From: Acestrorhynchus altus
Taxonomy: Eukaryota > Chordata > Actinopteri > Characiformes > Acestrorhynchidae
DNA: 64,000 nucleotides
Direction: 5' to 3'
Assembly: GCA_034509495.1 (NCBI GenBank)
Contig: CM067504.1
Location: 7,452,256-7,516,255, forward strand
Under the pieces are notes generated by a model. The model ran no database searches, was not told where the DNA came from, and worked only from the letters and a program-made list of their open reading frames with translations. Shown here piece by piece: positions 21,501 to 37,659 of the stretch (position 1 is its first letter; each line of letters starts with the position of its first letter). Both the position numbers and the translations under genes were made by a program.

Positions 21501-23880
21501 GAATTCTTCAGCATTGTAGTCTCACTTCATAACCTCAATAAGCAGTGAATGTCTTGGGCTTTCTGTATTTGGCTTGGTTGCCAGTCATTTCAAGGGCTAT
21601 GTTCTGTGACAAAGCTGAGAGTGAAATGCAACTCTTCAAAATATTACCAGCAGGCAGTGATGTTTATGTAGCATTGTGGTGTTTTCAGAGTGTATACACC
21701 TTCTATCAATCAAAGTTTAGTTGCAACTATGGGTTGAAGCAAAATGGAAATCGATGACTTGACTTTTGGTTAAAGTTGCATTTAAAGTGTCAATCAGCTG
21801 GGCATACTGGACAATATGGTTGCACATCTTTTAGTAAATAATGCAGTGGGTTTTTAGAAAATGGAGGACAGGAATTGGGTTAGACAAAAGTATAACCCCA
21901 GTAGTTAGAATTTTGTCATCTTTCTGTATTACTTCAATTGATATATAGTTGAAATAGTGACTGCTGTTAATAGGGCAGCTAAGAAAAGAGAAAAAAAAGT
22001 TCTGTGGCAGCATGGAAAGACAGCTGACAAGGGGGAGTAAGACCCTAGTAGGGCTGCCATGGACAAGCAACTTTTAGCAATGGCAACCCTAGTAAACCAT
22101 ACTTGGTATGTTACCAAAAATAGCTTTGCTGAGAAAGACAAATGGTCTGAATGGTTTATTAATTATGGAGGGGGGAAAGAAGTTCCAGAGTTATGTATGA
22201 ATGGAGCAAGATGTCATCAGTGAGAGGACTGGGCATTCACCAAAGGGAGGAGAGGTGTTAGGATGAAGGTGTGCACAGGCCCCACATGAAGCAGTGCTTG
22301 TTACAGAATTGTTCTAGTCAGTCATCTGAAGTCAGCAGCAGATTACATACTACAGTTTGCAGACTATCAATACGTCTGATATGGAGACAAACTCAAGCAC
22401 AAGAATGTAAGAGGATGAATTGGAAGGCGATAGACGTCAGAGAACTAGTGGAAAGCAGTTTGGACAAATAGCTGCCAATTACCTGTCAGCAGAGCCAAAT
22501 GTCAGTGTTACATTTATTCTCCACTTTTTATACCTGTTCTTATGTTAATGTTTATATTCACTTGTATTCAAGATTCTATAGCCATAATCTGTTGCATATA
22601 TAGCACTTGGTCATCTTAAAACAGAACAATGTGACAATGTGACAATGTGTTTTTTTCTTCATAATTTAATTCAAAAAGACTTTTGTTCAGTATGACTAAT
22701 ACCCCATGAAAATCCAATCAGAAATCCCATGTGGTGTCTCAAGCAAGATTTTGGCAGGTGTCCTATACAAAGCATAGCTTTATGTCTTTGATATTATCTT
22801 TATTTTAACATTTAAACATTAAACAGTACAAAATTAGTAAAGAAACATGTATAAATATTATATAACGTATACAGGTCAAGCAGAGATACAAGCAGTGTAA
22901 GTAATGTAATATCTGTTTATACCTAGTATGAGTAACAGTAACCAAAACAAAAATGTTGAAATTTCCCTCAGGAAATCATGTCAGGAGCATGTACTCACAT
23001 AGGCACCTTCTACTGCACACACATAGACAGAGCAATGTTGATCTATAGCAAAATTCAGTGAGATCAGTGAGGTTAAATGTTGCAGTCATTTTTGCAATGT
23101 TGCCAGACAGTCACACAGTCTCTATGAATGGGAAGAGACCAAATACTGGAAACTGATAGTCAAATTACAGTTTGAATATATTTTAAATCATTGACAAAAA
23201 TCTTCCTCAATAAAAGCCTCATCAATAGTTTGTACCTTTTGGCTCAATAATGCAGAAAAATATCTTGTTCTGGCTACTGATCACCTCATCCCTTTTCTGT
23301 GGAGTAGCCAGTAAGTTGGTTGTCTCTTTTTGTTTTAGGGTGGGACTTCATATGTACACAAATAACTGGGTAGCTCTTATTGCTGAAGGGTGGGACTTTA
23401 TCTGAAAATACACGTGTATTTGTTGAGGTCAGGACACGGTTTTGGAGACATTGTAGGGCAGCAACACTCAACATTTCATCACATTGTGAATATGTGAGTA
23501 CTCACCCTGCCTTTCTTGTAGCAAAGTCATCTATGAAATCATTATGAGAAAAGTACTGTGAGAACTTATGATTAATATGCAACTAATAACATATTAAGGT
23601 ATTGGCTCTTAGCTGCTATGCTGTTACCTAATCTTTGTGTTTACTGTTAATGACATTGTCACTCACTCCCTTGTAGTGCCCCTCCCCACAAGCAGGTAAG
23701 GCTAATTAGAGCATTATGTCTGATGTGCCAGGAGGATGTTGCACAGCTCAAGCATCATAGAAGATAGAAGAGGCTTATTAGACTGTGCAATAATGCTGCT
23801 CATATATATTTCATAAGAAATGTTCTTATATACCAGAATACCAGATGATTACATTTCACCTTAAAACTATGACTTTAGAA

Positions 23881-23935
23881 GTCGCTCTGGATAAGGGCAT
23901 CTGCTAAATGCCGCAAATGTAAATGTAAATGTAAA
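23881..23935 (+). mobile_element. SINE 3' tail fragment
   Basis: The sequence GTCGCTCTGGATAAGGGCAT then CTGCTAAATGCCGC is followed by repeated AAATGT. It matches the tail of the SINE copies at 2668-2869 and 20112-20318. The tRNA-like head is missing. Confidence 0.7.
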
Positions 23936-25362
23936 CACTGAGCTACAATGCAGTTTTCTCCTTAGTTGACATTTTAAAAACTGCACTGCTTAATGAAATA
24001 TTTCAAGTTAACTTAAATACAACAGAAAGTTGGGATCACTTAAAATGATTAAGCTAACCAAACTTAAAATGAATAGATGAATAAGATCAACTTTTGAGCA
24101 GATTTAAGTTGGGGTAAATTAATTCAACAGTTATACTTACTCAAATGAACTGAGTTATGTGGTGACATGGTTGTAAGAGCATGATATCATTTTCTTTGCT
24201 GCAGATGGTGGTTGTATGTAAGTTTGATGCTACACAGACCACTAATGCAGAGTTAATATCATCAGCATTTGTGAGGACGACATCAGGAATATGTCAGTTA
24301 TTCTGGCTATATTTCATTTTATGTCTGTAAAACAATCTGAAATTAAACTAAGCTATCATGATTTACTTACCTTAATTTGAGCTTAATCGCCACTGTGTAC
24401 AAACAATGCAAACATTTTTCTTAAGAACTGTAACACAGGATTTTGAATTAGTTAAACTCAAGTTTAAGTGAACTATACTCAGGACTTTTTAGTAAAACAC
24501 ACAATATCTTTACAACTTTACTTACTTTTTTAAGGCAATTGGTTTGCATGCTTTTTTAAGTAAGATTAAATAATTATATTTTACCATGCATGTAAGATTT
24601 TTGATGGCTCTAGTTCAGGGGGGAGCTTGATATTAGAAATGAAGCAGTTGTAGCCTATTCTAGAGCTAGTTCTTGAATTGACTTTTCTTGACAGTTTTTT
24701 TAAGTCATACCTTTTGCTTGTGCACATTTTCCTACATGTCAAATTTATGTTCATATATCAAAACAATGTTCAAACAGACAGCAATGGCATGCTGTGACCT
24801 TGGGGTGAGGTGCCAATGATTGTTTTCTGTCAGATCTGCAATTTTCCCCCTGACTATGATTACATGTGCTGAACTAGATATTGTATTAATATTGTTTGAA
24901 TAGTAAAATTAAAACTCAAAATTTAATATGTTAATAATATTAATATTTTATTATATTTGCAATGAATATGATGGATAAAGCAATTTACCTTTTTTCAAAA
25001 TATTCTAATTAGGTACACTACTACATGCTTAATTTGAGGATTTCAGTCTTTGACACAGTTACTAATGGTATGCTCCTTTTTGGTTGACCCACTTTTGTGG
25101 ATGAGCTTGGTTCTAGGAGAGAGAAGATTACAGTGTGTTTATACATTAGTTAAAGCAGTAAGTTAGCTCAATACAGGGTTACTAAAACGTTGATAGACTC
25201 AGTGTGTTAGAATAGTACTGTTAAGTACTTCAACACAAATTCATATACAACTCATATCTAATTATGTCCAGAGAGAGTATAATATGTAAACAATAAAATG
25301 AATTACAAACTTGAATTACTTCTCTTAGCTGTGTACAATCAGCTGTATTTCAGCATTTCAAC

Positions 25363-25572
25363 TTACCAGCATACAGAATTAACACCCTCCAGAAGCAACC
25401 TCTGCTGAAAAGGCTTCAGGAACACTTGGCACGTGGCTTTACCAAAACTGACTGGCTTTAAAAATGATTGACATACCTTCCGCCCAGTCCTGCTCACTGG
25501 ACTCACTGGCATGGATCTCCTGATGTAAAAGTCGTAGGCGTGGGGGAGCTGCTTGGCGAAAGGACTGATCAA
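25363..25572 (-). other. Possible orphan exon with strong splice donor
   Basis: The minus-strand frame contains FAKQLPHAYDFYIRRSMPVS followed by PVSRTGRKV. It runs into GGCGGAAG/GTATGTCAATC, a strong donor sequence, at about 25454. The block is GC-richer than its flanks. I do not recognise the protein. It could also be a non-coding exon, part of a regulatory element, or chance. Confidence 0.25.
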
Positions 25573-28203
25573 AACCGTGAAATGATTTACATGTTGGTTA
25601 TCATTCAGTGGTCAATTATGACTTCAAACTTTGTTAGTAGCTAGGAATATGCTCGTAAGCAGCAATCTCGTTTGACAATGCAGGGAACGGTGTGGAACAT
25701 TAAGAGATTTTACTCTGTAATGCATTATCAACCAAAAATGCCTCTATAATGACTGTATTTTCCTGTATTGAAGAGAAATAAAGTTCTATTCTAATGCACA
25801 GACATAATGAGGTGCAGAAGTGGGAAGAAGGTAAAAGTATAATAAATACATAATAATAATGCGACGAATAAGTCAATGCAAGTTAATAATGTATTTCTTT
25901 TTATTTATTTATTTATTTAATCTTACGCAAACGTAATACTTACCATGAGCTCCCATGTCTCTTTAGTCTCCATTAACCCTCAGTCTCAAATGTATGCATG
26001 TATTATTCTATATCGTCATTTCCACCGCAGTACGCATTATTATCCCTATCTCCGCCTTTAATCAAGCAGCAAAACTCTGCCTCCGTGCTCCTCCTCTCCC
26101 TCAGCACTACTGCACCTCATCTTCGGCACTGCTCCACGAGAGTGGAGGCTAATGCCCCGGTCCTCAAACTGAGAGGACTTATCCGTGGGCAGTTTCCCTT
26201 TGAAGCTGATTTCGTTTTAATTAAAAAGATATCTGACTGCAAAAAAGAGAGGTAAAAATTACACATCCGGTTGTCTTTCATATTTGTATAGAGTAATTTC
26301 AGTTATATTCGAAATAAGATATATTATATATTTTATATATTCCATGCGACTGTGATATACGAAGCTAGATGGAAGAAATTATAAATCACAAGACTTTTCA
26401 GCAAAATGGGTTTTTTTTGTTTTTTTTTTTTTGTTTGTTTTTTTTATCAGTGCACTAAAGCTTAAAAAGATGCTCCAGATTTTCTGCTTGTAAAACAGGG
26501 TATATAATGTCCTTTACGACCCCAATGCTGGTAGGTGACAAGGTATTTGATGATTGTTGTTGTCATATAATTCTAGATATTATTATGATCAAATACTTCT
26601 GATTAAAAGACGGATATAACTGTATTAATCCCAGAGGGAAATTATCTCTCATGGCCTATTTTTGCCTCAATCAGCAGATTACTACATTTATACTATATAA
26701 TATACCTTTCGTTTCTTTTCGTCTCCCTCAAAACATCTAAAGTCGACACAAATGTTTCCAGTGTTCAATCAAGTTTATTCGCGTACAGATTTTACTTGCT
26801 AGCCTTCAGAAAAAAAACTGTTCCTCATTGTTTCCTAAAAAATATTTTGTTTGTTTCATGTCAATCATATCTTGAATGCAGATCTTAAACTCATCCAACT
26901 CTAAAATTGTGTGCATCACAACCCGAGTCTATAAATAAATAAGCATAAACGAATTGTTCCACTGCATATAGATCAAATTTTCTCTCAATATTTCTCCTGA
27001 ACATCAATGCATAGCATAGACTTGTGTGCACTTCTCCATACCTATTGCAGGTGGTTCACTTCATTGTACTGACAGGACTGATTTAAAAGAGCTAAATGAG
27101 ATGTGCTGGAGTTGAGAAGTCGTTCAATTGTACAGTGTCATGGCCCTTCATGAATTAAGCCTTAAAACTACCGTTTTATGCAGTCATGACCATTTGTTTC
27201 GTAACACTATAAACTCATTTTCAATAAATATTCGAGAGTGTGTTTCTGCTCATGTTCTTGAGATTTTATTCTGTGTTGGGTGAAAAATACATTCTGTTTC
27301 TTTTATTCACAGAAACTCAAGCACAATTGTACAATATAAGTTCACGTGTTCCTTTATTTTTTAATATATTCATTATCACGATATATGAGAACGACTTTGT
27401 GATATACATTCCATCATTTGAACCACAGTTACACTACACATACGGATTTATAACATGTCCACAGCACCCGTTAGATTGCACAAAATGAAAATGTCTTTTG
27501 TAAGTCTTTAGAATAAATACTCGTACACCATACTTTCTTTCAAATAACATTTAAAAGGGTCTCCTGAAGGACATGAAAATTAGCCTAACGCGGCGCTTTC
27601 CAATTGATAGGGGAAGCAATGATCAAATTACATCTTATAGATACATATTATATTAATCCTTCTTTCTCTATTTTCAGGAATCCACTCTATGTGCCGTAGG
27701 TCTGTTATATAGGAACGTGTGCGTTTGTGATGTGGAGAGGATTTGCTTTTTGTGTGATCTGAAATCTGTTCATAAATCAAACCTTTAAATTTCTCAAAAC
27801 ATTAAACTCCACACGGACGTCATACATTCAGAATGCATAGCTACGTTTTTTGTTTTTTTGTATTTACCTATTACAAATATAATTTTAGAGTTCCTTATCA
27901 TAGGATTTGGGCTACATATAAGGTTGTTAGGGTTCTGTTTTTTTCGTCCACTGATTTTTTTTTTCAAGTAATGAAGACGCTCAACATTAAGACGACCAAG
28001 TAAATAACATCTTTGCTCGTAATGTCACCAATTGTTAAATTAATTTGAATGATTTTTTTTTTAGTTTTGTTAGATTCTCTCCTGTAATCAGTTTACCTAA
28101 TGTAAAATGTGGGAAAAAAATGTCACTGTTCTGATGTCACTAACTATAAAAGCGGTCCTTGCGAAAAAAAGCAATTACGTTGCATGTCGGTATGGTTATA
28201 ATT

Positions 28204-28336
28204 TGATTTTATTATAGCTTTATTATTATTATTACTATTATTATTATTTTTGTTATTATTATTATTATTGTTATTATTACTATTATTTTTATTGTTGTTG
28301 TTGTTGTTGCTGTTGTTGTTGTTGCTGCTGCTGCTG
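28204..28336. repeat. Trinucleotide tract in slc32a1 3' UTR: CAG/CAA then AAT in sense
   Basis: On the plus strand this is (TTA/TTG)n ending in TGTTGTTGCTGCTGCTGCTG. In the slc32a1 sense direction it reads CAG and CAA triplets followed by AAT triplets. It starts about 145 bases after the stop codon at 28482 and so probably lies in the transcript's 3' UTR. The Gln- and Asn-rich frames across it are by-products of the repeat. Confidence 0.85.
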
Positions 28337-28481
28337 TTTTGACGTGTATGTGAACGTTTTTGTTTTAACATCACGTTGATGCACACAGGTAGTGCCTGTT
28401 CTGTCTTGTCGCTTGCACTTCAGAGGAAATGATGTGGGGTGCGTTGTAACATCACCATACGGCTGCTGGCATTTTTCTGAA

Positions 28482-30992
<2,511 letters not shown>

Positions 30993-31600
30993 AGTTAATT
31001 TCTTAGAGAAGTTTGCCCACACACGCTTATCAGTATATTTTAGGTTTTAAAACTTTATGTAAGTCCAGAGGTTATACGTCTGCGCAAAGAAAACGTGCAC
31101 TTTTTATTTTCTTCTGGGGTTCAGTCGTTATCTCCAGTTTTTCTTAAGAGCGCAGGTGGTGCTATTGATAATTCTGTGGAACATGTCACCTTCAGAGGTC
31201 GGAACCTGGTGCTTGCATCGTGTTCACGCGTGTCTCCTTTGTTTAGGACCGTCGCGCATTTAGCAGGTGAAATCAACTCTCTTCAGGCAGTCCGTGCGTA
31301 AAAAGCTTCAACGACGCACTTACTTTGATATGGTTTCGCCGTGCCACCGTTCCCACAGTCGTGTTTTGTGACCGTTACGGGTGCCAGTGCAGTACGCAGG
31401 AGCCGATGGGTGGTGTGGTGAAGGCACGCGTCATCGTCAGCTTGCCAGTGTGAAGACGCTACTGCGTAAAGCTCGTGTCCGGAACTCCAGCGCGCGCCGC
31501 CACCCCGCAATAGGAAAGAAAAAACAGAAAAAAGAGATTTGGTGCATTTCTGAGGGAGGCGCTTATGCCTCCGCCCCCTTCTCTTAATTTACAATGTGCC
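30993..31600 (-). promoter_or_regulatory. slc32a1 5' UTR and probable promoter region
   Basis: The block is GC- and CpG-richer than its flanks (for example CGTTACGGGTGCC, CGCGCGCCGCCACCCCGC near 31490). It lies directly upstream of the start codon. The transcription start cannot be placed. A TATA-like ATTTTATAAAG occurs on the minus strand near 31650. Confidence 0.4.
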
Positions 31601-32262
31601 TTGTAGCAATACCCAATGACAACCGAGATTCAAGTCTTGCATAACTTTATAAAATATATATAATGCCGTGCTGCCATTCTCCACCCCATAAACATACAAG
31701 AAGGAACTATTTCAGTCCAAGAAAATTTTTTGGCTTAGAGTGATGTTCTGCAGGACAAGAGATGGTGTCTTTGTGCTCTTTACTTCAGCAGAAGGACTCA
31801 TGAAACCCTTTTGGCTACATCTAAAGTCGATTTTGGGATCTGTCCGCAATTTCGGAATTGGACTTAAGTGTCCCCCTTCCTACTGGGAAAGAACATTATT
31901 GGCTGAAATAGGTCGTCGTCTCAAACGTTTGTTAGGAGCCTTTCCTCGCCGAAAAACGCGATTTTAAGGATTAAACAGCGTTTTGGAATTTGTTGTTGGA
32001 AATGAGATTAAGAATTCATGACCGCATTTATATCTCTGAAATGAGCTATACTGAATATAGAAGAAACCATCATCACAGTCAAAAACATACTGTAGTCTCT
32101 GAGGGAAACATTGTATTTGCTGTAAATGCATTTGTCAATAAACGCCTTTCATTATTTTACAGTAATGGCTAAGGACTAAGGACGTCTCAAACAAATAATT
32201 AGACATTTTGAGTCGTTTTTGTGGACGGTGATGGTCTCTTATTACAAGGCATTTTCGTTCAG

Positions 32263-32374
<112 letters not shown>

Positions 32375-32625
32375 ACATATTCGCTTTATTTGTCTTGGTG
32401 ATAAATGGTCTCGAGTGTCAAAGCATTTTCAATAACACACTGACCGGGCATAAGATTTTTTTTTTGTCGCTCAGTTTTTCTGAACGTGTCAAAACTAATT
32501 CTGTCACTGGCAGCAACTGCCCTATGGAATTAGAGAAGAAAGACAAAGCGAAGCGCAACCACATCCGAATATGCGAAATATATATGGTCCCCTGGAGCGT
32601 AAGCATAAAGAATTTGTAACATTAA

Positions 32626-32627
<2 letters not shown>

Positions 32628-32709
<82 letters not shown>
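32628..32709. repeat. (AT)n microsatellite
   Basis: About 82 bases of AT dinucleotides with a single GT interruption near 32675. The run is self-complementary and able to extrude as a cruciform. Confidence 0.95.
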
Positions 32710-32711
<2 letters not shown>

Positions 32712-33121
32712 TAAAACATAGTCTATTTCAATGTCATTGCCTTCTTTTCTCTGGTGAGTCTCGTTTGTGTCCCTGGCTCACAGCTTCCTGGGGAGCGTGG
32801 GGTTAATCGCAGTATTGTTATCAGCCATTGCAGACCTTCTCTGATATGTACTCAAGCCCCTCAGATTTAATACACCACACTCAGGGAGGGTAACGGCCTG
32901 TCAAATGCTAGGTGGCAATTATACAAGCAGCACTGTTTATTCCATCCCCTACACAGTTAACAGTTGCAGCGGATTTTTATTTCCGAATCAACAAAAGAGA
33001 GAACATGGTGGAAGAGACGCGAGAGGAGGTAATTCACATCCCACTACACAAATCGCACCTTAGTCTTTTTTTTTAGTTTTCATACTCTGCAACATATTTA
33101 TTAGTTTCACTGACAAGTTGC

Positions 33122-33124
<3 letters not shown>

Positions 33125-33214
<90 letters not shown>

Positions 33215-33236
33215 AGAGAGATAGAGGGAGAGATAA

Positions 33237-33309
<73 letters not shown>
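33125..33309. repeat. Compound (AT)n(GT)n(GA)n(GATA)n microsatellite
   Basis: About 77 bases of AT are followed by TG, a short AG/AGGG section, and about 75 bases of GATA/ATAG tetranucleotides. Confidence 0.95.
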
Positions 33310-34658
33310 AAAGGAGAGAACAGGGGAAGACTAGGGGTGACGCGGGAGCTTGTGCGTCAAGCGTGACATTGAGCTGACAATGCAGTTCAGTAATGTAGAA
33401 CTAATGTCGTCTCCATTTATCGTAGTCAGTTTATTAACCCTAAGAGAGATTATGGAGGACAATGAGGGGGCAGTGTGTTTCTCCCAAGAGGCCCCTTTGT
33501 ACATAATATCTTATCAGCTCTAGAACACTGACTGAAGCCTCTTTCACACCACAAAGCAAAAAAAAAATCTCTCGTGTTTCCAACTCCATGTGTTTTCCCC
33601 AGAGGCTTCTTTCAAGGCAGTTATTGCTTCTGGTTGCTGCTGTCATTCATTTGCGCTGTCAGAACAGAATCTTTCGACAGTCCGTGTTGTTCCCAGATCC
33701 CACAACAGTGATTTTTGCACATTTTTTTCATTCAACTCCAAAATGTCAATCAAATTCCGGGAGATGAGACGATGCAGTCTGGGGTCCGCCTGACCCCCAC
33801 ATCAACACCCAGACCCCCACACCCACCATTATCCCTGCAGCTACTGCAGTCTGCTTTTTCCCATTACACACATGACTGAGCTGGCCTGTAGTCAATTTTG
33901 GCTAAGCTAATGTAGTGAAGCCATATTCTGCCTATATTTAAAACAAAGTATGCTTTCTGAAACACATAGAATGAATACTTCAACATTTCCATGGTATGAC
34001 CAAATACACAATTATTAAAGCTGTGTTTTCGTACAATGTTGTATTTTATAAGATCCTTTCATTGTAGATACCCATATCTTTGTTGTTGTGCCGTTTTGGG
34101 AAATTTCTCCTTTCACTGAAACCAACCTTGGCGTCAGTGCGGCAGAGCAGAAAATAACACATAACACGCTTCAATTAAAGAGAGAAACTGAAAGGACACG
34201 TGTCTCTTGGGGTTAAGGTACCACTGAATAAGCCAATCACCTCACATTGGCTGCACTCTGAATCCATTACGATTTGCATTACAATCTCATCTACATTATA
34301 GAGCTGATTAGCAAGTAAAAATCTCTTTGCAATCACATGCATGCTACAAAAACGACTTGTTATCTAGCACTTTTCACAGTGGTATATCTTTTTTCTTTTC
34401 ATTTTAAATACAATATCAACATAGAGGTGGAAGAAAAGAACCTGTTCATTTTCATACTTAATTTTGCAGAATGTAAGCAAGAGCAGATGAATGTGCTGGG
34501 CATAACTGAACTAGAAATTAGAGTTAGGTCTTCAGTGTGAATGTGAGTGTTAATCTAAACCAAGCAGTAAATGTGGTTTCTTATCAGACTGTAATAGAAC
34601 ATTCATGTCCCAAATCCTTTCAGACCAAACTACCCCTTCAACCAAATTGTGCATTGGT

Positions 34659-34659
<1 letters not shown>

Positions 34660-34721
<62 letters not shown>
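34660..34721. repeat. (AC)n microsatellite
   Basis: An uninterrupted CA run of about 62 bases. Confidence 0.95.
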
Positions 34722-34723
<2 letters not shown>

Positions 34724-37319
34724 TCAAACACTCAGACACTCAAAAACCCAGGAGAATGGAATCCAGGTGGTCTTGTTGTAACCACTTAAAAGCCTTTTCA
34801 TTTATCCTAATGTGCCTGTTTAATGGCCTATTATGAGTTCCCAGGAGAGATACAGCTTATATTAGCTCTGCTCAAGCTGGACATACTATGTTATGAGACT
34901 ATAACATACAGTCAGTGTAATATTACCAATATAGGTTAAATATTGCATCTAAATGTTGAGATGGTCACATGCAAACCTATATGAAATGCCAGAAAACAAA
35001 ATAAATATTTTTATTCTCAATCCTTAACCCCATATTTTAAGGAAAAACAAAAACATGCATTTTCCTCACCAGAAATCTAATCATATCATAATTTTCATAC
35101 TTTCTAATCATCATGGAAACATTTGGTCTCCACTCACTTTAATTTGTCTCTTTATGTTTTTCTTTCCATGCTAGCCATGTTTTTCTACAATGACCTATAA
35201 TCATACTTGTGCGGTGTCTGGTCAAGATTTGATGTGCCATTTTATGTTTTCTTGTGCCTAGCCTTCTCCAGACATCACTTTTCAGCAGATCTGACTTCAT
35301 TCATTTCATCACCTTGTGTGCCCCCCTCCCAGATCACCTGACTGCTATCTCCCCCCTGCCTGGACACATTAACATTGTAATTGCCTTTTAGCCCTTTCCT
35401 TTGAACACACAGCAAACTGGGCTGCTCCTTAGGGATATGGAGCCTGAGGCCTACACAATCAACACAGCAATCTGTTTCCATTACAAAGCCTAACAGCTAC
35501 AGCTTCAAAGCATAATAAATTGAAACATGGACTGTAGTTTATTCTTCCTTTTGTCTTTGTTGTGCTATGTTGTTTTTAAAATGCTAATGTAATTTATTAA
35601 TGTTAATAATGTCAACAATTCTAACATTTAAAAAAATGTTGAAAAAAAACAACTAATAACCCATTGAGTAAAACCAATTACTAATATCATTTACTAGTGA
35701 TATGATTTTCAACTTCAATGTTAAAAAAAAAATTAGTACCAGCTAATCATGACAAAATTATTACAGACAAAATATAGCTGTTTAGCTGAGACAACTGGAA
35801 GTGGTATATTTTTAGTTCAGTTGTTTTTGATTCCCACACAGGGTCCAGAGCATAACAAAGAAAAATGTTCGTCAGTCATGTGCAGTAATTAAAGTAATTG
35901 CATACAACCCTGTTATCTTGAAGCTAAAATTCTGTAAGGTTCGGTTTGCAATAATATTACATGCAAATTTGGTACATATGTAGTAATAATATATTTAAGA
36001 AAAAATGTATATTTTTTAACCAGGTCCTGCCTGTCAGTTTATAATGTTTAATTTAGTGCTTATAAATTAACAAGTTCATTTAAAGCAATATGCCAGCAAC
36101 CTGTTTCTGGAATTAGTATCTTTGTCCATGTTTAGAATAAGCAAGCTTTTGATTTGCATATGTTGCCTAGCTGGATCATTCCCTGAATGACTCATTGAAA
36201 TTCAAGGCTCTCTGTTCTCAATGCAGACTGAAAGGTTTATATTGTGCAGCACATTATGATATTCATTGGGTGTTCTTAATTAGCCCAAGCAGGAGAATAA
36301 GCTCTCATACGAACATGGATAAAATAAGATTAATCAGAAACATCAATAAGCATTATTTTCCAAAGCACAGTCACACTTTTTAAACTCCTGCCACCTGCTG
36401 TATAGTTCAAAGCTATACTGTAAAGACATTATCGATTTTTGTGGCAATGTGTGAGACACCTTGCAGGCACCAAATTGGATTTTTGACTTTTATTGTTCAA
36501 ATTCTCAAGTCCTCAAACTAGGCAATTACAATAATAGCAGTTCTTACGATATAAATTTAAAAGACAGTTTTCTAAAAATATTTTGAAAACATGGCCAGAT
36601 CTAGTATATGTAATATATAAATTGTAAAATTTCATTTTCTTAAAATGTTTCACTAATGCATTCTAAATAATTCTTCTGAAAAGGTATTACCAATGTTATT
36701 GAGTCCACTGTAGGTCTCTGTGTCACATCACATATCATCAGTAGAGTCTGGAGCAATTGTTAATCACCATGGGCAAGAAAAGTTCTATTTATCTCGTATG
36801 TAAAACAAAAAACCTGAGACTCATGTTTTTTGTGTCTCGTTGGGAAAGAATAGGCTACAAAAATGAACACCTGTGATAAACATGCATGGTTCAACAAACA
36901 AAAGAAAACCAATTCAGGCTATAACTACTAATAAATAAAAAGACTTGCTGGTTTATATTTCACAGTTTTTTGACTACATCTTCCTCTAAAAGGCATGTTG
37001 CGGTTAGAGCACACAGAACAGGTTGAAACAAATGAAGAATAGAACTGCCAAAATCCTTGCTATAGACATCAGGCACTCCACATATGTGTGGGCAGAGTGC
37101 AATGTGAAAAAATAAGATATTTCATTAAAAAAAACACCTTTCCAACATGTTTAAAGATGGACATTTGATCTTCATTTTAATAATATTGTGAAGTGGAGAT
37201 AATATAAACAAATAATATAGATGAAATGTATTTGTAAAAGCCTAATTGAAAGGAAACAGTCAGGACACCCCCATATTTATTACCACTTGAAATACCTAAA
37301 ATTAGAATCAGGTGCAAAT

Positions 37320-37490
37320 CTAAAAACAATTAGAAATCAGTAATTTCACTGTCCAGAAAATAATTGAAAGTGAAGAATGTATAAAACATCTGCCAACGTG
37401 CCCTTGTCTTGACACAGTTGATGTGAATGTACATGCATCTACCATCAGAGACTGAACAAGTTTGATTTTCACTGGAGGTGTGCATTCAAT
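37320..37490 (+). mobile_element. Tc1 transposase N-terminal fragment
   Basis: The text AGAAATCAGTAATTTCACTG then TCCAGAAAAT...CTGCCAACGTGCCC, and later GTTGATGTGAATGTACATGC and ATCTACCATCAGAGACTG, follows the order of the Tc1 transposase DNA-binding domain (KSVISLSRK...TANMPR...VHASTIR). A second, longer piece of the same family lies at 39311-39560. Frameshifts and deletions are present. Confidence 0.6.
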
Positions 37491-37605
37491 GGCACCTTTA
37501 ACATCGATTGGTCCCCAGAGCTTCAGGTGGCATATAGAGTTAACCCCAGGGCAGTTGTAAATACTCCCCACTGAAACTCATCAATAAATACAACACATGT
37601 TTGAG

Positions 37606-37650
<45 letters not shown>
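37606..37650. repeat. (GT)n microsatellite
   Basis: A run of about 45 bases of GT. Confidence 0.95.
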
Positions 37651-37654
<4 letters not shown>

Positions 37655-37659
37655 CGCAC

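Larger units (their letters stand above)
20931..28203. other. Gene-poor intergenic stretch
   Basis: No complete gene was found. Separate entries cover short inverted motifs (21304-21500), a SINE tail (23881-23935) and a possible exon (25363-25572). The block at 23290-23410 contains two AGGGTGGGACTT-type units related in inverse orientation to 49480-49670. Poly-T runs lie near 26408-26442 and TTTA repeats near 25898-25920. The last 300-700 bases before 28203 may be slc32a1 3' UTR. Confidence 0.45.

Noticed and set aside
31740..31967. 75-codon plus-strand frame upstream of slc32a1
   Set aside because: No recognisable domain, promoter or splice context; its length is within chance expectation.
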